This document shows positions 1 through 7,273 of a DNA stretch of 13,545 nt, piece by piece. The first letter of the stretch is position 1; the number at the start of each line of letters is the position of its first letter. The DNA is from Candidatus Aenigmatarchaeota archaeon (GTDB lineage: Archaea; Aenigmatarchaeota; Aenigmatarchaeia; QMZP01; QMZT01): contig DAOWAL010000020.1 of NCBI GenBank assembly GCA_030634615.1, positions 1 through 13,545 on the forward strand, in the 5' to 3' direction. The notes under the pieces were generated by a model. That model saw only the letters and a list, made by a program, of their open reading frames with translations. It did not search any database and was not told the DNA's origin. A program made the translations under genes and the position numbers.

Positions 1-129
1 CAAAGCGCTATTGTAGAAAAAACAGAATTTCCAAAAGCAAAGGTAACTAGAATTCTTGACAAGATGGAAGGAAGAGGATTACTGGAAAGACGCAGAAGAG
101 GAATGACAAACGCTATTATTTTAAAGTAA
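1..129 (+). CDS. Winged-helix transcriptional regulator, C-terminal fragment
   Basis: The window opens inside this gene; 42 codons and a TAA stop at 127-129 are visible. The encoded end (starting QSAIVEKTEF, then PKAKVTRILDKMEGRGLLER, then RRRGMTNAIILK) has the recognition-helix and wing pattern of archaeal MarR/DUF7343-like winged helix-turn-helix domains: a helix with K-V-T-R-I-L-D-K-M, the G-R-G-L-L-E-R turn, and a basic wing. It probably binds DNA. It lies directly upstream of the copper genes and ends 12 nt before the next start codon, so it could be the regulator acting at the 575-594 palindrome; that link is inference from position only. The N-terminus, and any sensor or membrane part, is outside the window. 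Confidence 0.75.
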   Translation, partial: QSAIVEKTEFPKAKVTRILDKMEGRGLLERRRRGMTNAIILK

Positions 130-141
130 ACTGGTGTAAAA

Positions 142-573
142 GTGAAAATTCTAAATGCTCTCAAAACTAAATTGTATCTTTTACTGGCAATTATTTTTGC
201 AGTTCTAATGGGATTTTTCTACCCTTACATCCAGTCGTTTGGTGATATTGAAATATGGTTTTCCATAATAACGCCAATAAATCTTGTATTATATGTAATG
301 TTTTCAGTACTGTTTGGAATTACAGTTTCCTTTCAAATATACAGATTACGTGAGCATAAAACTTGTTGCATAAAGAGCGTATCCAGTGGTACAATTGGCT
401 CAATACTTGGTTTTTTGGTCGGACAGTGTTCAGGATGTGTTTCATTTGTATCATTATTACTTCCTTTCAATGCAGTCATTCTTCTGGCAACTTACAATTC
501 ATTATTCACCGCAGTAAGCTTGTTATTACTAGTTCTTTCACTCTATCTTCTGCGTGCATTTGAGAAAAACTAG
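142..573 (+). CDS. Small four-helix membrane protein with a CxxC motif
   Basis: 143 residues with a GTG start 12 nt after the upstream stop, so translation is probably coupled to the regulator gene. Hydrophobic stretches at about 10-30, 44-68, 82-118 (long, possibly re-entrant) and 118-138 predict a small integral membrane protein. Cys75-Cys76 lie at a predicted membrane edge, and Q-C-S-G-C (Cys96, Cys99) sits in a Gly-rich membrane segment, an arrangement that could bind a thiophilic metal or form a disulfide. I do not recognise the family. Its position between a regulator and copper genes suggests a membrane component of copper or redox homeostasis, but this is inference; no transporter signature is visible. 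Confidence 0.75.
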   Translation: MKILNALKTKLYLLLAIIFAVLMGFFYPYIQSFGDIEIWFSIITPINLVLYVMFSVLFGITVSFQIYRLREHKTCCIKSVSSGTIGSILGFLVGQCSGCVSFVSLLLPFNAVILLATYNSLFTAVSLLLLVLSLYLLRAFEKN

Positions 574-574
574 T

Positions 575-594
575 GTGTGAAACTAGTTTCACAC
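575..594. promoter_or_regulatory. Perfect 20-bp palindrome, candidate operator of the copper operon
   Basis: Two perfect 10-nt arms (GTGTGAAACT and its reverse complement) meet without a spacer. The palindrome lies 6 nt upstream of the TATA-like box at 601-608, and a further copy of the half-site, GTTTCACA, lies at 610-617 on the other side of the box. A dyad beside a TATA box is a common archaeal operator layout. The obvious candidate regulator is the winged-helix protein ending at 129, or a metal sensor encoded elsewhere. The left arm starts only 2 nt after the preceding stop codon, so it could also form an RNA hairpin at the end of that transcript. Confidence 0.7.
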
Positions 595-600
595 TTAGGG

Positions 601-608
601 GTATATAC
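601..608 (+). promoter_or_regulatory. TATA box of the copper operon (leaderless start at 631)
   Basis: GTATATAC is centred about 26 nt upstream of the ATG at 631. That is the archaeal TATA-to-start distance, so the transcript would begin at or very near the start codon. This favours the ATG at 631 over the in-frame GTG at 577, which lies inside the operator. Confidence 0.7.
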
Positions 609-630
609 CGTTTCACATATTCACTTCTTC

Positions 631-843
631 ATGGAATGTATAGTGTGCGGAAAAGCTCTAGAAAAATATGCTGTCATAGGTAAGAACAAGGAAATGAAAG
701 TCGCGTTTTGCGTCGACCATGTTCCGGATTGTTCAGAATGTGACTCCTGTGATTTCCTATGCGTTAAATGCGGTAACATAAAAGACATCGGTGAATGTAT
801 TAGAACCGATGGTTCACTGGGAGGTGTTTGTAATGGAAAATGA
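631..843 (+). CDS. Cys-rich TRASH/YHS-like metal-binding protein
   Basis: A 70-residue protein with ten cysteines (3, 6, 27, 34, 37, 40, 44, 47, 56, 67). The first half reads C-I-V-C-G, then about 20 residues, then F-C-V-D-H-V-P-D-C, which resembles the C-x2-C-G ... F-C-x2-H-x3-C layout of TRASH/YHS metal-binding domains; the rest adds more CxxC pairs, like a zinc ribbon. No membrane helix or signal peptide is visible. Known TRASH proteins bind Cu, Ag or Zn and often sit in metal-resistance operons as sensors or chaperones. Here it is the first gene after the operator and overlaps the HMA chaperone start, so a Cu(I)-binding role is likely. The ATG at 631 fits a leaderless start; an upstream GTG at 577 would add 18 residues read through the operator. 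Family assignment is by motif only. Confidence 0.75.
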   Translation: MECIVCGKALEKYAVIGKNKEMKVAFCVDHVPDCSECDSCDFLCVKCGNIKDIGECIRTDGSLGGVCNGK

Positions 844-1033
844 AATACTCTACGTTGAAGGAATGCATTGTAAAAGTTGTGAAATGATCGTAAAGGATGT
901 ACTTGAAGAAATAGGTGTTGAATCAAAAGTATCTCACGAAAATGGAACTGTAGAAGTAACATTTGATGATGAAAAAGTTAGTTTAGATGAAATAAAAAAA
1001 GCTATAAAAGGCGAAGGATACGAGGTGAGTTAA
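833..1033 (+). CDS. HMA-domain copper chaperone (CopZ-like)
   Basis: A 66-residue single heavy-metal-associated domain. The Cu(I) motif G-M-H-C-K-S-C places ligands Cys13 and Cys16 in the first loop, followed by the expected beta-alpha-beta-beta-alpha-beta pattern ending in G-E-G-Y-E-V. Length and motif match soluble CopZ/Atx1-type chaperones that hand Cu(I) to the N-terminal HMA domain of a P1B-ATPase. The start at 833 is chosen because a Shine-Dalgarno sequence (GGGAGGTG, 820-827) lies just upstream and the homology begins there; an in-frame start at 791 would lie well inside the preceding gene. It overlaps that gene by 11 nt and ends one nucleotide before the next start, so the three genes are translated as one operon. 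Confidence 0.9.
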   Translation: MENEILYVEGMHCKSCEMIVKDVLEEIGVESKVSHENGTVEVTFDDEKVSLDEIKKAIKGEGYEVS

Positions 1034-1034
1034 A

Positions 1035-2549
1035 ATGAGTAGAATTGTTAAAGAACATTTCAAGGCAGATGGTATGACATGCCATAGCTGTGAAAAGATT
1101 ATCGAAAAACAGGCGATGAAAGTTCCTGGTGTTAAGAGTATTAAGATAGATTATGCGACCCAGGAAGGAGAAGTTAAGTTTGATTCTTCAAAGACAAACA
1201 TAGATGAAATTCTATACAAAATAGAAGAAGGACCCTACGAATGTTCAATAATAAAATTCGATGATGGCAGTAGCAGGAGAGGAATGAATTTTCCAAAACC
1301 TGTAAAATCAATAGTTCTTACACTCGCGCTATTAGTAATACTTTTCGGAGGATACCAAATGGCAAGCTCATTTTCTGTTTTTGAGTTGCCTACAATAGGA
1401 GGACCAGCATCATTTCTTCTGCTTTTCGCTGTTGGTGCGTTAACAGGATTCCATTGCGTAGGTATGTGTGGTGGATTCATAATGTCATATACCTCAAAAA
1501 AAGCAGTTGATGGTAAAAAAGATCTTCATGTAATGTCCCATGTTCAGTATGGTGTAGGTAAACTTGTTAGTTACACTGCAATAGGAGCACTATTTGGTTT
1601 CATTGGAACAATATTCATATTCACTCCAATGATAAGAGGAATGGCTGCTATATTTGCAGGGATATTTCTTATACTATTTGGTATAAGTATGCTAAACATA
1701 TTTCCTGCGCTCAGGAAAGTTAGAATTCCAGTACCAAAAGCGATTTCAAGATTCACAAGCAAAAACAGTGATAATGAAAAAAGACCGCTTGTAACCGGTC
1801 TATTGACAGGACTAATGCTAGCATGTGGCCCATTGCAGGCTCTGTACATATATGCAGCTGGAACAGGCCGCGTTGTTGAAGGAGCAATGGCATTATTTGC
1901 ATTCGGTCTTGGCACGCTTCCCGTAATGTTCGGATTCGGTATATTTGCATCATATGTGTCCAAGAGTATGACAAGAAACATACTGAAAGCATCTGGACTT
2001 ATAGTTCTTGTGCTCGGTGTTGTGATGTTAAACAGAGGAGTTGCTCTTACTGGAACTGGGTATGATTTTAACAGTGTAGCGGCTTCGTTTACAATGTTTG
2101 GTCAATCCGCAGAAGCTGCAGAATTTTCAGAAAACATGGTTGCTTCAGAATCTGGAGGTTACCAGGAAATAAGGATGGATGTTACAAGATATGGTTGGGA
2201 ACCCGATAAATTCGTCCTAAAGGCGGGTGTTCCTGTTAGATGGATTATAAATGGAAAAGAAATTAATGGTTGCAATAACGCAATACAGGTCCCAAAACTT
2301 GGTCTTGATTTCGACATAAAGTCAGGAGAGCAAGTAATAGAATTCACACCAGAAAGTGAAGGCATAATTCCATGGAGCTGCTGGATGGGTATGATACCAG
2401 GAACATTCATAGTGAAAAATGATATAGATTTGGGTGATACTGAGAATATCCAAAAAGAACTTGAATCGGTGGCTGTTCCTAAAGGAGGCAGCTGTGGCGG
2501 TTCAACTTGCGGAGCAAAAACCGGCGGTTCATGTGGTTGTGGTGGGTAA
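1035..2549 (+). CDS. HMA-TauE/SafE (DsbD_2-like)-cupredoxin fusion membrane protein
   Basis: 504 residues in four parts. Residues 5-72 form an HMA domain (G-M-T-C-H-S-C, Cys16/Cys19). Residues 92-335 hold about seven membrane helices of the TauE/SafE/DsbD_2 type, with a conserved-looking [10 protein letters not shown] (His140, Cys141, Cys145) and A-C-G-P-L-Q (Cys264). Residues 375-462 form a cupredoxin-like beta domain with Cys413 and W-S-C-W-M-G-M (Cys449, Met451, Met453) as possible copper ligands. The tail at 484-504 is Gly/Cys-rich (Cys487, 492, 500, 502). Such fusions accompany copper ATPases in other prokaryotes. A role moving or sorting copper across the membrane between the cytosolic HMA and an external cupredoxin is inference. 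A good ribosome site (GAGGTGAG, 1022-1029) supports the start. Annotation pipelines may call it a sulfite exporter, which the metal domains argue against. Confidence 0.88.
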   Translation: MSRIVKEHFKADGMTCHSCEKIIEKQAMKVPGVKSIKIDYATQEGEVKFDSSKTNIDEILYKIEEGPYECSIIKFDDGSSRRGMNFPKPVKSIVLTLALLVILFGGYQMASSFSVFELPTIGGPASFLLLFAVGALTGFHCVGMCGGFIMSYTSKKAVDGKKDLHVMSHVQYGVGKLVSYTAIGALFGFIGTIFIFTPMIRGMAAIFAGIFLILFGISMLNIFPALRKVRIPVPKAISRFTSKNSDNEKRPLVTGLLTGLMLACGPLQALYIYAAGTGRVVEGAMALFAFGLGTLPVMFGFGIFASYVSKSMTRNILKASGLIVLVLGVVMLNRGVALTGTGYDFNSVAASFTMFGQSAEAAEFSENMVASESGGYQEIRMDVTRYGWEPDKFVLKAGVPVRWIINGKEINGCNNAIQVPKLGLDFDIKSGEQVIEFTPESEGIIPWSCWMGMIPGTFIVKNDIDLGDTENIQKELESVAVPKGGSCGGSTCGAKTGGSCGCGG

Positions 2550-2563
2550 TAAAACCACCTTTT
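2541..2563 (+). terminator. Possible stem-loop terminator after the fusion gene
   Basis: GGTGG (2541-2545) and CCACC (2555-2559) can form a 5-bp stem with a 9-nt loop, followed by TTTT. The stem overlaps the stop codon of the fusion gene. The same T/A-rich tail also serves as the likely TATA element of the ATPase gene, so termination and re-initiation may be combined here. The stem is short, so this is tentative. Confidence 0.35.
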
Positions 2564-2568
2564 AATTT
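2559..2568 (+). promoter_or_regulatory. TATA-like box of the copper ATPase gene
   Basis: CTTTTAATTT is centred about 25 nt before the ATG at 2588, again predicting a leaderless transcript. It suggests that the ATPase gene has its own promoter as well as any read-through from the upstream operon. Confidence 0.5.
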
Positions 2569-2587
2569 AATTAAATATAGTGAAAAT

Positions 2588-4732
2588 ATGAAGAAAAAGT
2601 TGCCTATCCAGGGTATGCATTGCGCATCTTGCGCAAATATAATAGAGAAGAAAGTAGGAAAAATTCCAGGCATTGAAAGTGCCAATGTGAACTTTGCAGC
2701 TGAAACACTTTTAGTGGACTTTGACGATAAAATAACTGGAGTATCTGAAATAATAGGCACAATTAAAAATGCCGGATACGGTGCATCTGAAGAAGGAGGC
2801 AAAGTTGAACCAAACAACAAAAAAATCCTTCTGCTCTTCAGCATAGCTCTCTCTGTACCCGTTTTTTTATTCAGTATGGTCTTTATGGAAATACCGTATA
2901 GGCCACTTATTCTTTTTCTACTTACAACACCTGTCCAGTTCATTGTAGGTTTTCAGTTCTACAAAGGAATGTGGAGTGGTATCAAAAACAGGTCCGCAAA
3001 CATGGATACGTTAATAGCAATAGGAACATCTGCATCATATTTTTACAGTGTTGGTTCAACGTTCTTTTTTACAGGCGATCTCTACTACGAGACATCTGCA
3101 ATGCTAATAACTTTTGTAATGCTTGGAAAATTCCTGGAAGAAAGAGCAAAGGGTAAAGCAGGAAACGCCATAAAAAAACTCATGGGTCTTGCTCCTAAGA
3201 ATGCCACTGTTGTCAGGAACGGTGAGGAAATGGTAGTTCCTGCGGCAGATGTAGTGGTTGGTGATATTGTTATAGTTAAACCCGGTGAGAAAATACCTGT
3301 TGATGGTATTGTAGTATCAGGTCATTCATCTGTCGATGAATCAATGGTGACTGGTGAAAGTATTCCGGTTGAGAAAGGAGAGAAAGATAATATCATAGGT
3401 GCGACAATTAATGGAAATGGTTTACTGAAAATAAAAGCAACCAAAGTCGGTAAGGATACTGTTCTGTCACAAATAGTAAAACTTGTTGAAGAGGCTCAGG
3501 GATCAAAAGCACCCATTCAAAGATTTGCAGACAGAGTTTCATCATATTTTGTTCCGGTTGTCATAGTTATTGCACTTATCACGTTTTTCTTATGGTATTT
3601 TGTACTGGGTGCGGTGTTCTCCACATCACTCATATTCTCAGTAGCCGTTCTCGTAATAGCCTGTCCCTGCGCACTTGGCTTGGCCACCCCCACTGCTGTT
3701 ATGGTAGGGACAGGCAAGGGAGCGGAAATGGGAATACTAATAAAAAATGGTAGTGCCCTTGAACAAGCCTGTAAAGTTGATACAGTCGTATTCGATAAAA
3801 CAGGCACCCTTACAAAAGGAGAACCTGTTGTAACAGATATAATATCTGAGGACACTGTCAAAGAAAATGACATTCTAAAACTTGCGGCAATTGCAGAAAA
3901 AGGATCAGAACATCCTCTTGCAAAGGCAATTATGAAAACCGCAAAAGAAAAGAACATTGCTGTCCCTGATGCAGATAAATTTTCTGCAGTGCCTGGACAT
4001 GGTATCAAAGCGACATACAAAAAGAAGACAATACTCCTTGGCACAAGAAAGCTCATGAAAGAATCGAATATCAAAACACATCAAATAGAAGATAAAATCA
4101 AGAGTCTTGAAGAGCAAGGTAAAACTGTCATGATGGTTTCAGAAGGCAAAAAAATCGTGGGCCTAATTGCAGTTGCCGATGTGCTAAAAACTGAAGCAGT
4201 AGAAAGTGTTGATAATCTGAAAAAAGCTGGTAAAGACGTTTTTATGATAACAGGTGATAACGCTAGAACAGCATCTGTTATAGCAAAGCAGTCCGGAATA
4301 GATAATGTTTTGGCAGAAGTTTTACCTGGAGATAAAGCAAACGAAGTAAAAAAACTTCAAACAAAAGGCAAAATCGTTGCAATGGTTGGAGATGGAATAA
4401 ACGATGCTCCTGCACTTGCACAATCAGATCTTGGTATAGCAATAGGTTCAGGAACAGATGTTGCAATGGAAGCGGGTGACATTGTACTTGTGAAAAGCGA
4501 CCCAAGAGACGTTGGTAAAGCAATTGAGCTTAGCGGAAAGACAATGTCAAAGATACGTCAAAACATGTTCTGGGCACTTTTCTATAATTCTGTTGGTATA
4601 CCGATAGCAGCAGGTACTCTCGCAGGAATTGGTATAACGTTAAGACCTGAATTAGCGGGCCTTGCAATGGCACTTAGTTCTGTGTCTGTTGTTTCGAATT
4701 CACTTCTCCTTAAAAGATACAAGAGTAAATAA
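2588..4732 (+). CDS. copA: Cu(I)-translocating P1B-type ATPase CopA
   Basis: 714 residues. An N-terminal HMA domain carries G-M-H-C-A-S-C (Cys12, Cys15). The membrane CPC motif is Cys359-Pro360-Cys361. The phosphorylated aspartate is Asp403 in D-K-T-G-T-L-T. The nucleotide-binding His-Pro of the P1B family is His442-Pro443 in S-E-H-P-L-A, and the hinge motif G-D-G-I-N-D-A-P begins at 601. The last helices contain F-Y-N-x4-P and M-A-L-S-S, the combination typical of P1B-1 Cu(I)/Ag(I) exporters. All catalytic motifs are intact, so an active Cu(I) exporter is very likely. The in-frame TTG at 2507 would add 27 residues read through the end of the upstream gene; the ATG at 2588 fits both the family's N-terminus and the TATA spacing. 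It would receive copper from the HMA chaperone encoded upstream. Confidence 0.96.
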   Translation: MKKKLPIQGMHCASCANIIEKKVGKIPGIESANVNFAAETLLVDFDDKITGVSEIIGTIKNAGYGASEEGGKVEPNNKKILLLFSIALSVPVFLFSMVFMEIPYRPLILFLLTTPVQFIVGFQFYKGMWSGIKNRSANMDTLIAIGTSASYFYSVGSTFFFTGDLYYETSAMLITFVMLGKFLEERAKGKAGNAIKKLMGLAPKNATVVRNGEEMVVPAADVVVGDIVIVKPGEKIPVDGIVVSGHSSVDESMVTGESIPVEKGEKDNIIGATINGNGLLKIKATKVGKDTVLSQIVKLVEEAQGSKAPIQRFADRVSSYFVPVVIVIALITFFLWYFVLGAVFSTSLIFSVAVLVIACPCALGLATPTAVMVGTGKGAEMGILIKNGSALEQACKVDTVVFDKTGTLTKGEPVVTDIISEDTVKENDILKLAAIAEKGSEHPLAKAIMKTAKEKNIAVPDADKFSAVPGHGIKATYKKKTILLGTRKLMKESNIKTHQIEDKIKSLEEQGKTVMMVSEGKKIVGLIAVADVLKTEAVESVDNLKKAGKDVFMITGDNARTASVIAKQSGIDNVLAEVLPGDKANEVKKLQTKGKIVAMVGDGINDAPALAQSDLGIAIGSGTDVAMEAGDIVLVKSDPRDVGKAIELSGKTMSKIRQNMFWALFYNSVGIPIAAGTLAGIGITLRPELAGLAMALSSVSVVSNSLLLKRYKSK

Positions 4733-4746
4733 AATCAGTGATAGTT

Positions 4747-5373
4747 ATGAAAGATCTTTTGAGCCGGCTAGACTCTCTTAAGAGAAGCAATATCAAAAAA
4801 ACAATTGATACCAGACTTACTGAATTCAGAGGACTTGGAAAAAGTCCCAACGGTAATATATTCAGTGAATTATGTTTTTGCCTTCTCACTGCCAATTACA
4901 GCGCAGAAGGCGGTATGAGAATACAGAACTCAATAGGGGACGGATTCTGCTCACTTTCAGAAAATGATCTTTCAACAAAACTAAGACAGCTCGGTCACAG
5001 GTTCCCTAACAAAAGAGCAGAATTCATAAGCGAAGCAAGAAAACACAAAGAAGGTATCGGGGAAAAAATTCATTCATTTCCAGGAGAGAAAGATGCAAGA
5101 AACTGGCTTGCGGAAAATGTCAAGGGACTTGGATACAAAGAATCTAGCCATTTCTTACGAAACATTGGTTTTGAAAATGTTGCAATAATTGATTTTCATA
5201 TAGTAGACTTGCTCGTCAAGGAAAAACTGATAGAACGCCCAAAAACACTCACAAAGAAAAAATATATTGAGATAGAGAAAGTGTTGGAAGATATTGCAAA
5301 AAATGCAGACATGAACCTGGCAGAACTTGATCTTTATCTTTGGTATATTGAAACCGGCAAAATACTCAAGTAG
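4747..5373 (+). CDS. ogg: 8-oxoguanine DNA glycosylase/AP lyase, Ogg2 family
   Basis: 208 residues, matching the usual length of archaeal Ogg2. The C-terminal half holds the helix-hairpin-helix (V-K-G-L-G-Y-K-E-S-S-H-F-L-R-N-I-G), whose lysine in K-E-S-S-H is the expected Schiff-base nucleophile, followed by A-I-I-D-F-H-I-V-D-L-L with the catalytic aspartate. The protein removes 8-oxoguanine and nicks the strand by beta-elimination in base-excision repair. The start at 4747 gives the family N-terminus; an upstream GTG at 4738 adds three residues and cannot be excluded. It begins 14 nt after copA and may be co-transcribed with it, which would join copper export to repair of oxidative damage, though this may be chance. 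Its 3' end overlaps the convergent gene by 8 bp. Confidence 0.92.
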   Translation: MKDLLSRLDSLKRSNIKKTIDTRLTEFRGLGKSPNGNIFSELCFCLLTANYSAEGGMRIQNSIGDGFCSLSENDLSTKLRQLGHRFPNKRAEFISEARKHKEGIGEKIHSFPGEKDARNWLAENVKGLGYKESSHFLRNIGFENVAIIDFHIVDLLVKEKLIERPKTLTKKKYIEIEKVLEDIAKNADMNLAELDLYLWYIETGKILK

Positions 5374-6187
5374 TGCGATCCTTTTCTTTTTGACGAAACT
5401 TGAGAATGTTTTTGTAGTATGTAAGATGCCAAAGTATGTGGAAAATCGCGACAATTGTCATTGCTGTTCCGAATTCTACATGCAGTTTTAACATGTTTGC
5501 ATACATCGGGAAAACTATCCCGTAGTTCACTTTTAGTACGAGAAGAACCCCAAGACCGCATGAAACAATGAATGTTATTGTAAGAAGTATGTTCCATAAT
5601 TTTCTGTGATTTACTATACTTATTTTACCTTTCCTTGAAAAAGTGTAACTGATTGCATAAAGTATAATTAAGATTGTTACAATTGGTATAAACATATATT
5701 TTTCACTAAATTCATACGTGCCAGTATTGTCGATATATGAATCAACATCAGCTTCTCCTGTTGCTTTAATCGATGCTGCAATACCCTTTGCCACGTTTGG
5801 TTCCATCTCAAAGTTGTCATGTAAAACCTGGAATGAATCAGTAATTCTTACTTCAACTGGAATCAGTTTGCTCAGCTCTTCTGCGTATTTCTCTGCACTT
5901 ATTCCATAGAGTTCTGCAATTTCCTGAACTGTTTTTGTTTTGAGATCTTTTCCTGTTATTATGTCATGTGTATCATCGCTTTCGATTGTTACTGGCTCAA
6001 CCGGGGGCAATCTGTCCTCGGGTGCCGGCTGTGAATAATCGCATATGCCATCATTGTCTGTATCTATGAAAGCTCCGCAATCACCTGAGCAGTTATGATC
6101 AGCTTCGTCGCAACTGTTCCATTCAACTGCCCCTGATAGAGCAGGTACAAATAATGCAATTAGAAGAAGTGTGAATATTTTTTTCAT
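5366..6187 (-). CDS. Exported protein with Ca-binding-like loop and DUF4405/b-cytochrome-like membrane domain
   Basis: 273 residues. A Sec signal peptide covers about 1-20. Next comes a Cys-rich external part (Cys26, 33, 37, 49) with D-T-D-N-D-G-I-C-D (42-50), a DxDxDG calcium-binding-like loop of the thrombospondin-3/dockerin kind. Residues 80-110 form a small helical domain (I-A-E-L-Y-G-I-S). Three membrane helices follow at about 164-183, 198-220 and 236-256. Histidines 194, 236, 250 and 254 (L-H-V-E-F-G and H-I-L-W-H) are placed as in DUF4405 or cytochrome b561/ferric-reductase-like heme proteins. A membrane electron-transfer role is plausible but no partner enzyme is encoded here. The ATG at 6187 lies about 26 nt from the shared TATA element, fitting a leaderless transcript. 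Confidence 0.75.
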   Translation of the reverse strand: MKKIFTLLLIALFVPALSGAVEWNSCDEADHNCSGDCGAFIDTDNDGICDYSQPAPEDRLPPVEPVTIESDDTHDIITGKDLKTKTVQEIAELYGISAEKYAEELSKLIPVEVRITDSFQVLHDNFEMEPNVAKGIAASIKATGEADVDSYIDNTGTYEFSEKYMFIPIVTILIILYAISYTFSRKGKISIVNHRKLWNILLTITFIVSCGLGVLLVLKVNYGIVFPMYANMLKLHVEFGTAMTIVAIFHILWHLTYYKNILKFRQKEKDRTT

Positions 6188-6208
6188 TTCAATATTTGGA
6201 CCTTCTAG

Positions 6209-6220
6209 CTTTTAAATTTT
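6209..6220. promoter_or_regulatory. Shared AT palindrome acting as TATA box for two divergent genes
   Basis: The intergenic gap is only 50 nt. CTTTTAAATTTT is nearly self-complementary. Its middle is about 23-26 nt from the + strand ATG at 6238 and about 26-28 nt from the - strand ATG at 6187. No second TATA-like element fits either gene, so one element probably directs both leaderless transcripts. Confidence 0.6.
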
Positions 6221-6237
6221 GTGAGTAAATAAAATGT

Positions 6238-7002
6238 ATGAAATTTGGCTGCGGTGAAACCACTTGTGCAAATTGTGGCGCATGTTGCAGAGGATGGGAC
6301 ATTGAACTCTCCAAAGAGGACATAAGAACAATTGCAAAAAAAGGGTATGATATAAACCGGTTTCTTTCCACAGATCCTATGCCAAGGATGAAAAATGTGG
6401 GCAAAGAAAAAAACTGCATATTTTTGGACAAGAACAATTTTTGCGTAATTCACACAAGACACGGACACGATGTAAAACCAAATACATGTAAACAATACCC
6501 TAAACTTGATAAAGAAAGGATGAAAGAGTGCGACTACGCTTTTTACAGACACAGTAAAACAACTTTCAGCAGAGACATAATGATAACAATACTTGACAAT
6601 CTCAAGAGAGTCAGAAAAGAGGACTTATTTCAGATGTTTTTGGAAGAACTTGATACTGTCAGAAAACAGGGTAAAAAATATGTAGACGTTTTCAACTATG
6701 ACGACACCAAAAAAGCATCAGGCCTGAGAAATTTCATTTTCGAAAGAACTGCAAAAAGAACAATCAATGTCAAGCTTACAGAAAGAGAAAGAGAAGAATT
6801 TAAAAAAATAGAATTAACAGACAAACTTGATGTTGCAGTTTTAATGGAAGAACTAAAAAAGAAAATTCCTGAAAATATAGCAAGCAATGAAAACTTGCCA
6901 AAAATGTTACTTGCATTTTTCTATCTGATACAGAACGAAGAACCAAGAGATGCGGCAGGTCTTGTCAATTATTTCTTTGAATGGAACGCAAAAAGATTCT
7001 GA
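6238..7002 (+). CDS. CxxCxxCC-family (YkgJ/FliB-like) metal- or Fe-S-binding protein
   Basis: 254 residues, soluble, rich in Lys and Glu. The N-terminus carries C-A-N-C-G-A-C-C (Cys10, 13, 16, 17). Further cysteines follow in N-C-I-F-L (Cys60), F-C-V-I-H (Cys69), N-T-C-K-Q-Y-P (Cys84) and E-C-D-Y (Cys98), which is the layout of the PF03692 family. That family includes YkgJ and the flagellin lysine N-methylase FliB, and its cysteines bind zinc or an Fe-S cluster. The remaining 150 residues are helical and I do not recognise them. A methyltransferase role on surface filaments would suit the pilin-like operon nearby, but there is no direct evidence. The start at 6238 matches the TATA spacing. 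Confidence 0.85.
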   Translation: MKFGCGETTCANCGACCRGWDIELSKEDIRTIAKKGYDINRFLSTDPMPRMKNVGKEKNCIFLDKNNFCVIHTRHGHDVKPNTCKQYPKLDKERMKECDYAFYRHSKTTFSRDIMITILDNLKRVRKEDLFQMFLEELDTVRKQGKKYVDVFNYDDTKKASGLRNFIFERTAKRTINVKLTEREREEFKKIELTDKLDVAVLMEELKKKIPENIASNENLPKMLLAFFYLIQNEEPRDAAGLVNYFFEWNAKRF

Positions 7003-7011
7003 TAACTGCGG

Positions 7012-7023
7012 TATATTTTTAAA
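7012..7023 (+). promoter_or_regulatory. TATA-like element upstream of the zinc-ribbon gene and tRNA
   Basis: TATATTTTTAAA predicts a start of transcription near 7040-7046, giving a leader of about 13-19 nt before the ATG at 7059. The leader holds AGTGATTG (7049-7056), a weak ribosome site. No TATA element is visible at the right distance before the tRNA, so this promoter probably also makes the tRNA precursor. Confidence 0.45.
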
Positions 7024-7058
7024 CATGACAATCATTATGATTACACAAGTGATTGTAA

Positions 7059-7226
7059 ATGGTTGTATTTGAAAAATATTGCGATAAATGTGGAGAGCCA
7101 AGTAACAGACTGGCAAACGTTGACGGTAAAAAGCTTTGCCCTAAATGCAGAGGTATTCGAACAGAAGAAGACGAAGAGCAGGGCAGGAGAGCCAAGCTCA
7201 GGAAAATGTGGGCTGGCGGCGTATAA
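7059..7226 (+). CDS. 55-residue zinc-ribbon protein
   Basis: The short ORF encodes M-V-V-F-E-K-Y-C-D-K-C-G at its start and L-C-P-K-C-R-G in the middle: Cys8/Cys11 and Cys27/Cys30 make one complete four-cysteine zinc ribbon with a 15-residue spacer. The tail is highly charged and basic (E-E-D-E-E-Q then R-R-A-K-L-R-K-M-W). Such small ribbons in archaea usually bind RNA, DNA or protein partners, but the exact family is unknown to me. Its stop codon lies only 3 nt before the first base of the tRNA-Leu, so both are probably on one transcript and the tRNA 5' end must be released by RNase P. The gene is supported by the ribbon motif and by conservative base use in this frame. Confidence 0.75.
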   Translation: MVVFEKYCDKCGEPSNRLANVDGKKLCPKCRGIRTEEDEEQGRRAKLRKMWAGGV

Positions 7227-7251
7227 AACGCGGGGGTACCCAAGCGGTCAA

Positions 7252-7264
7252 TGGCTTCGGCCAA
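7252..7264 (+). other. tRNA intron 1 (D loop, position 21/22)
   Basis: A 13-nt intron, close to the smallest known for archaeal tRNAs. The central helix pairs GGTC (7246-7249) with GGCC (7259-7262). The flanking 3-nt bulges are AA|T and AA|A, with cuts in the standard place after the second base. The loop is only six bases, so the inner helix is minimal. Removal restores a normal D loop (GGTCAA followed by AGGGG). Confidence 0.85.
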
Positions 7265-7273
7265 AGGGGCTAG

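Noticed and set aside
1571..1981. Open frame of 136 codons on the - strand
   Set aside because: Antisense to the TauE/SafE helices; hydrophobic only because it mirrors membrane codons.
2580..2586. GTGAAA-like copy of the copper operator half-site before copA
   Set aside because: Only six matching bases in an AT-rich stretch; not above chance.
2507..2587. Longer N-terminus for CopA starting at TTG
   Set aside because: Would be read through the Gly-Cys tail of the previous gene and add a Trp-rich leader; the ATG at 2588 fits the HMA domain and the TATA spacing.
3517..4074. Open frame of 185 codons on the - strand
   Set aside because: Lies wholly inside copA, antisense to its catalytic domains; composition is that of a shadow frame with no motif or promoter.
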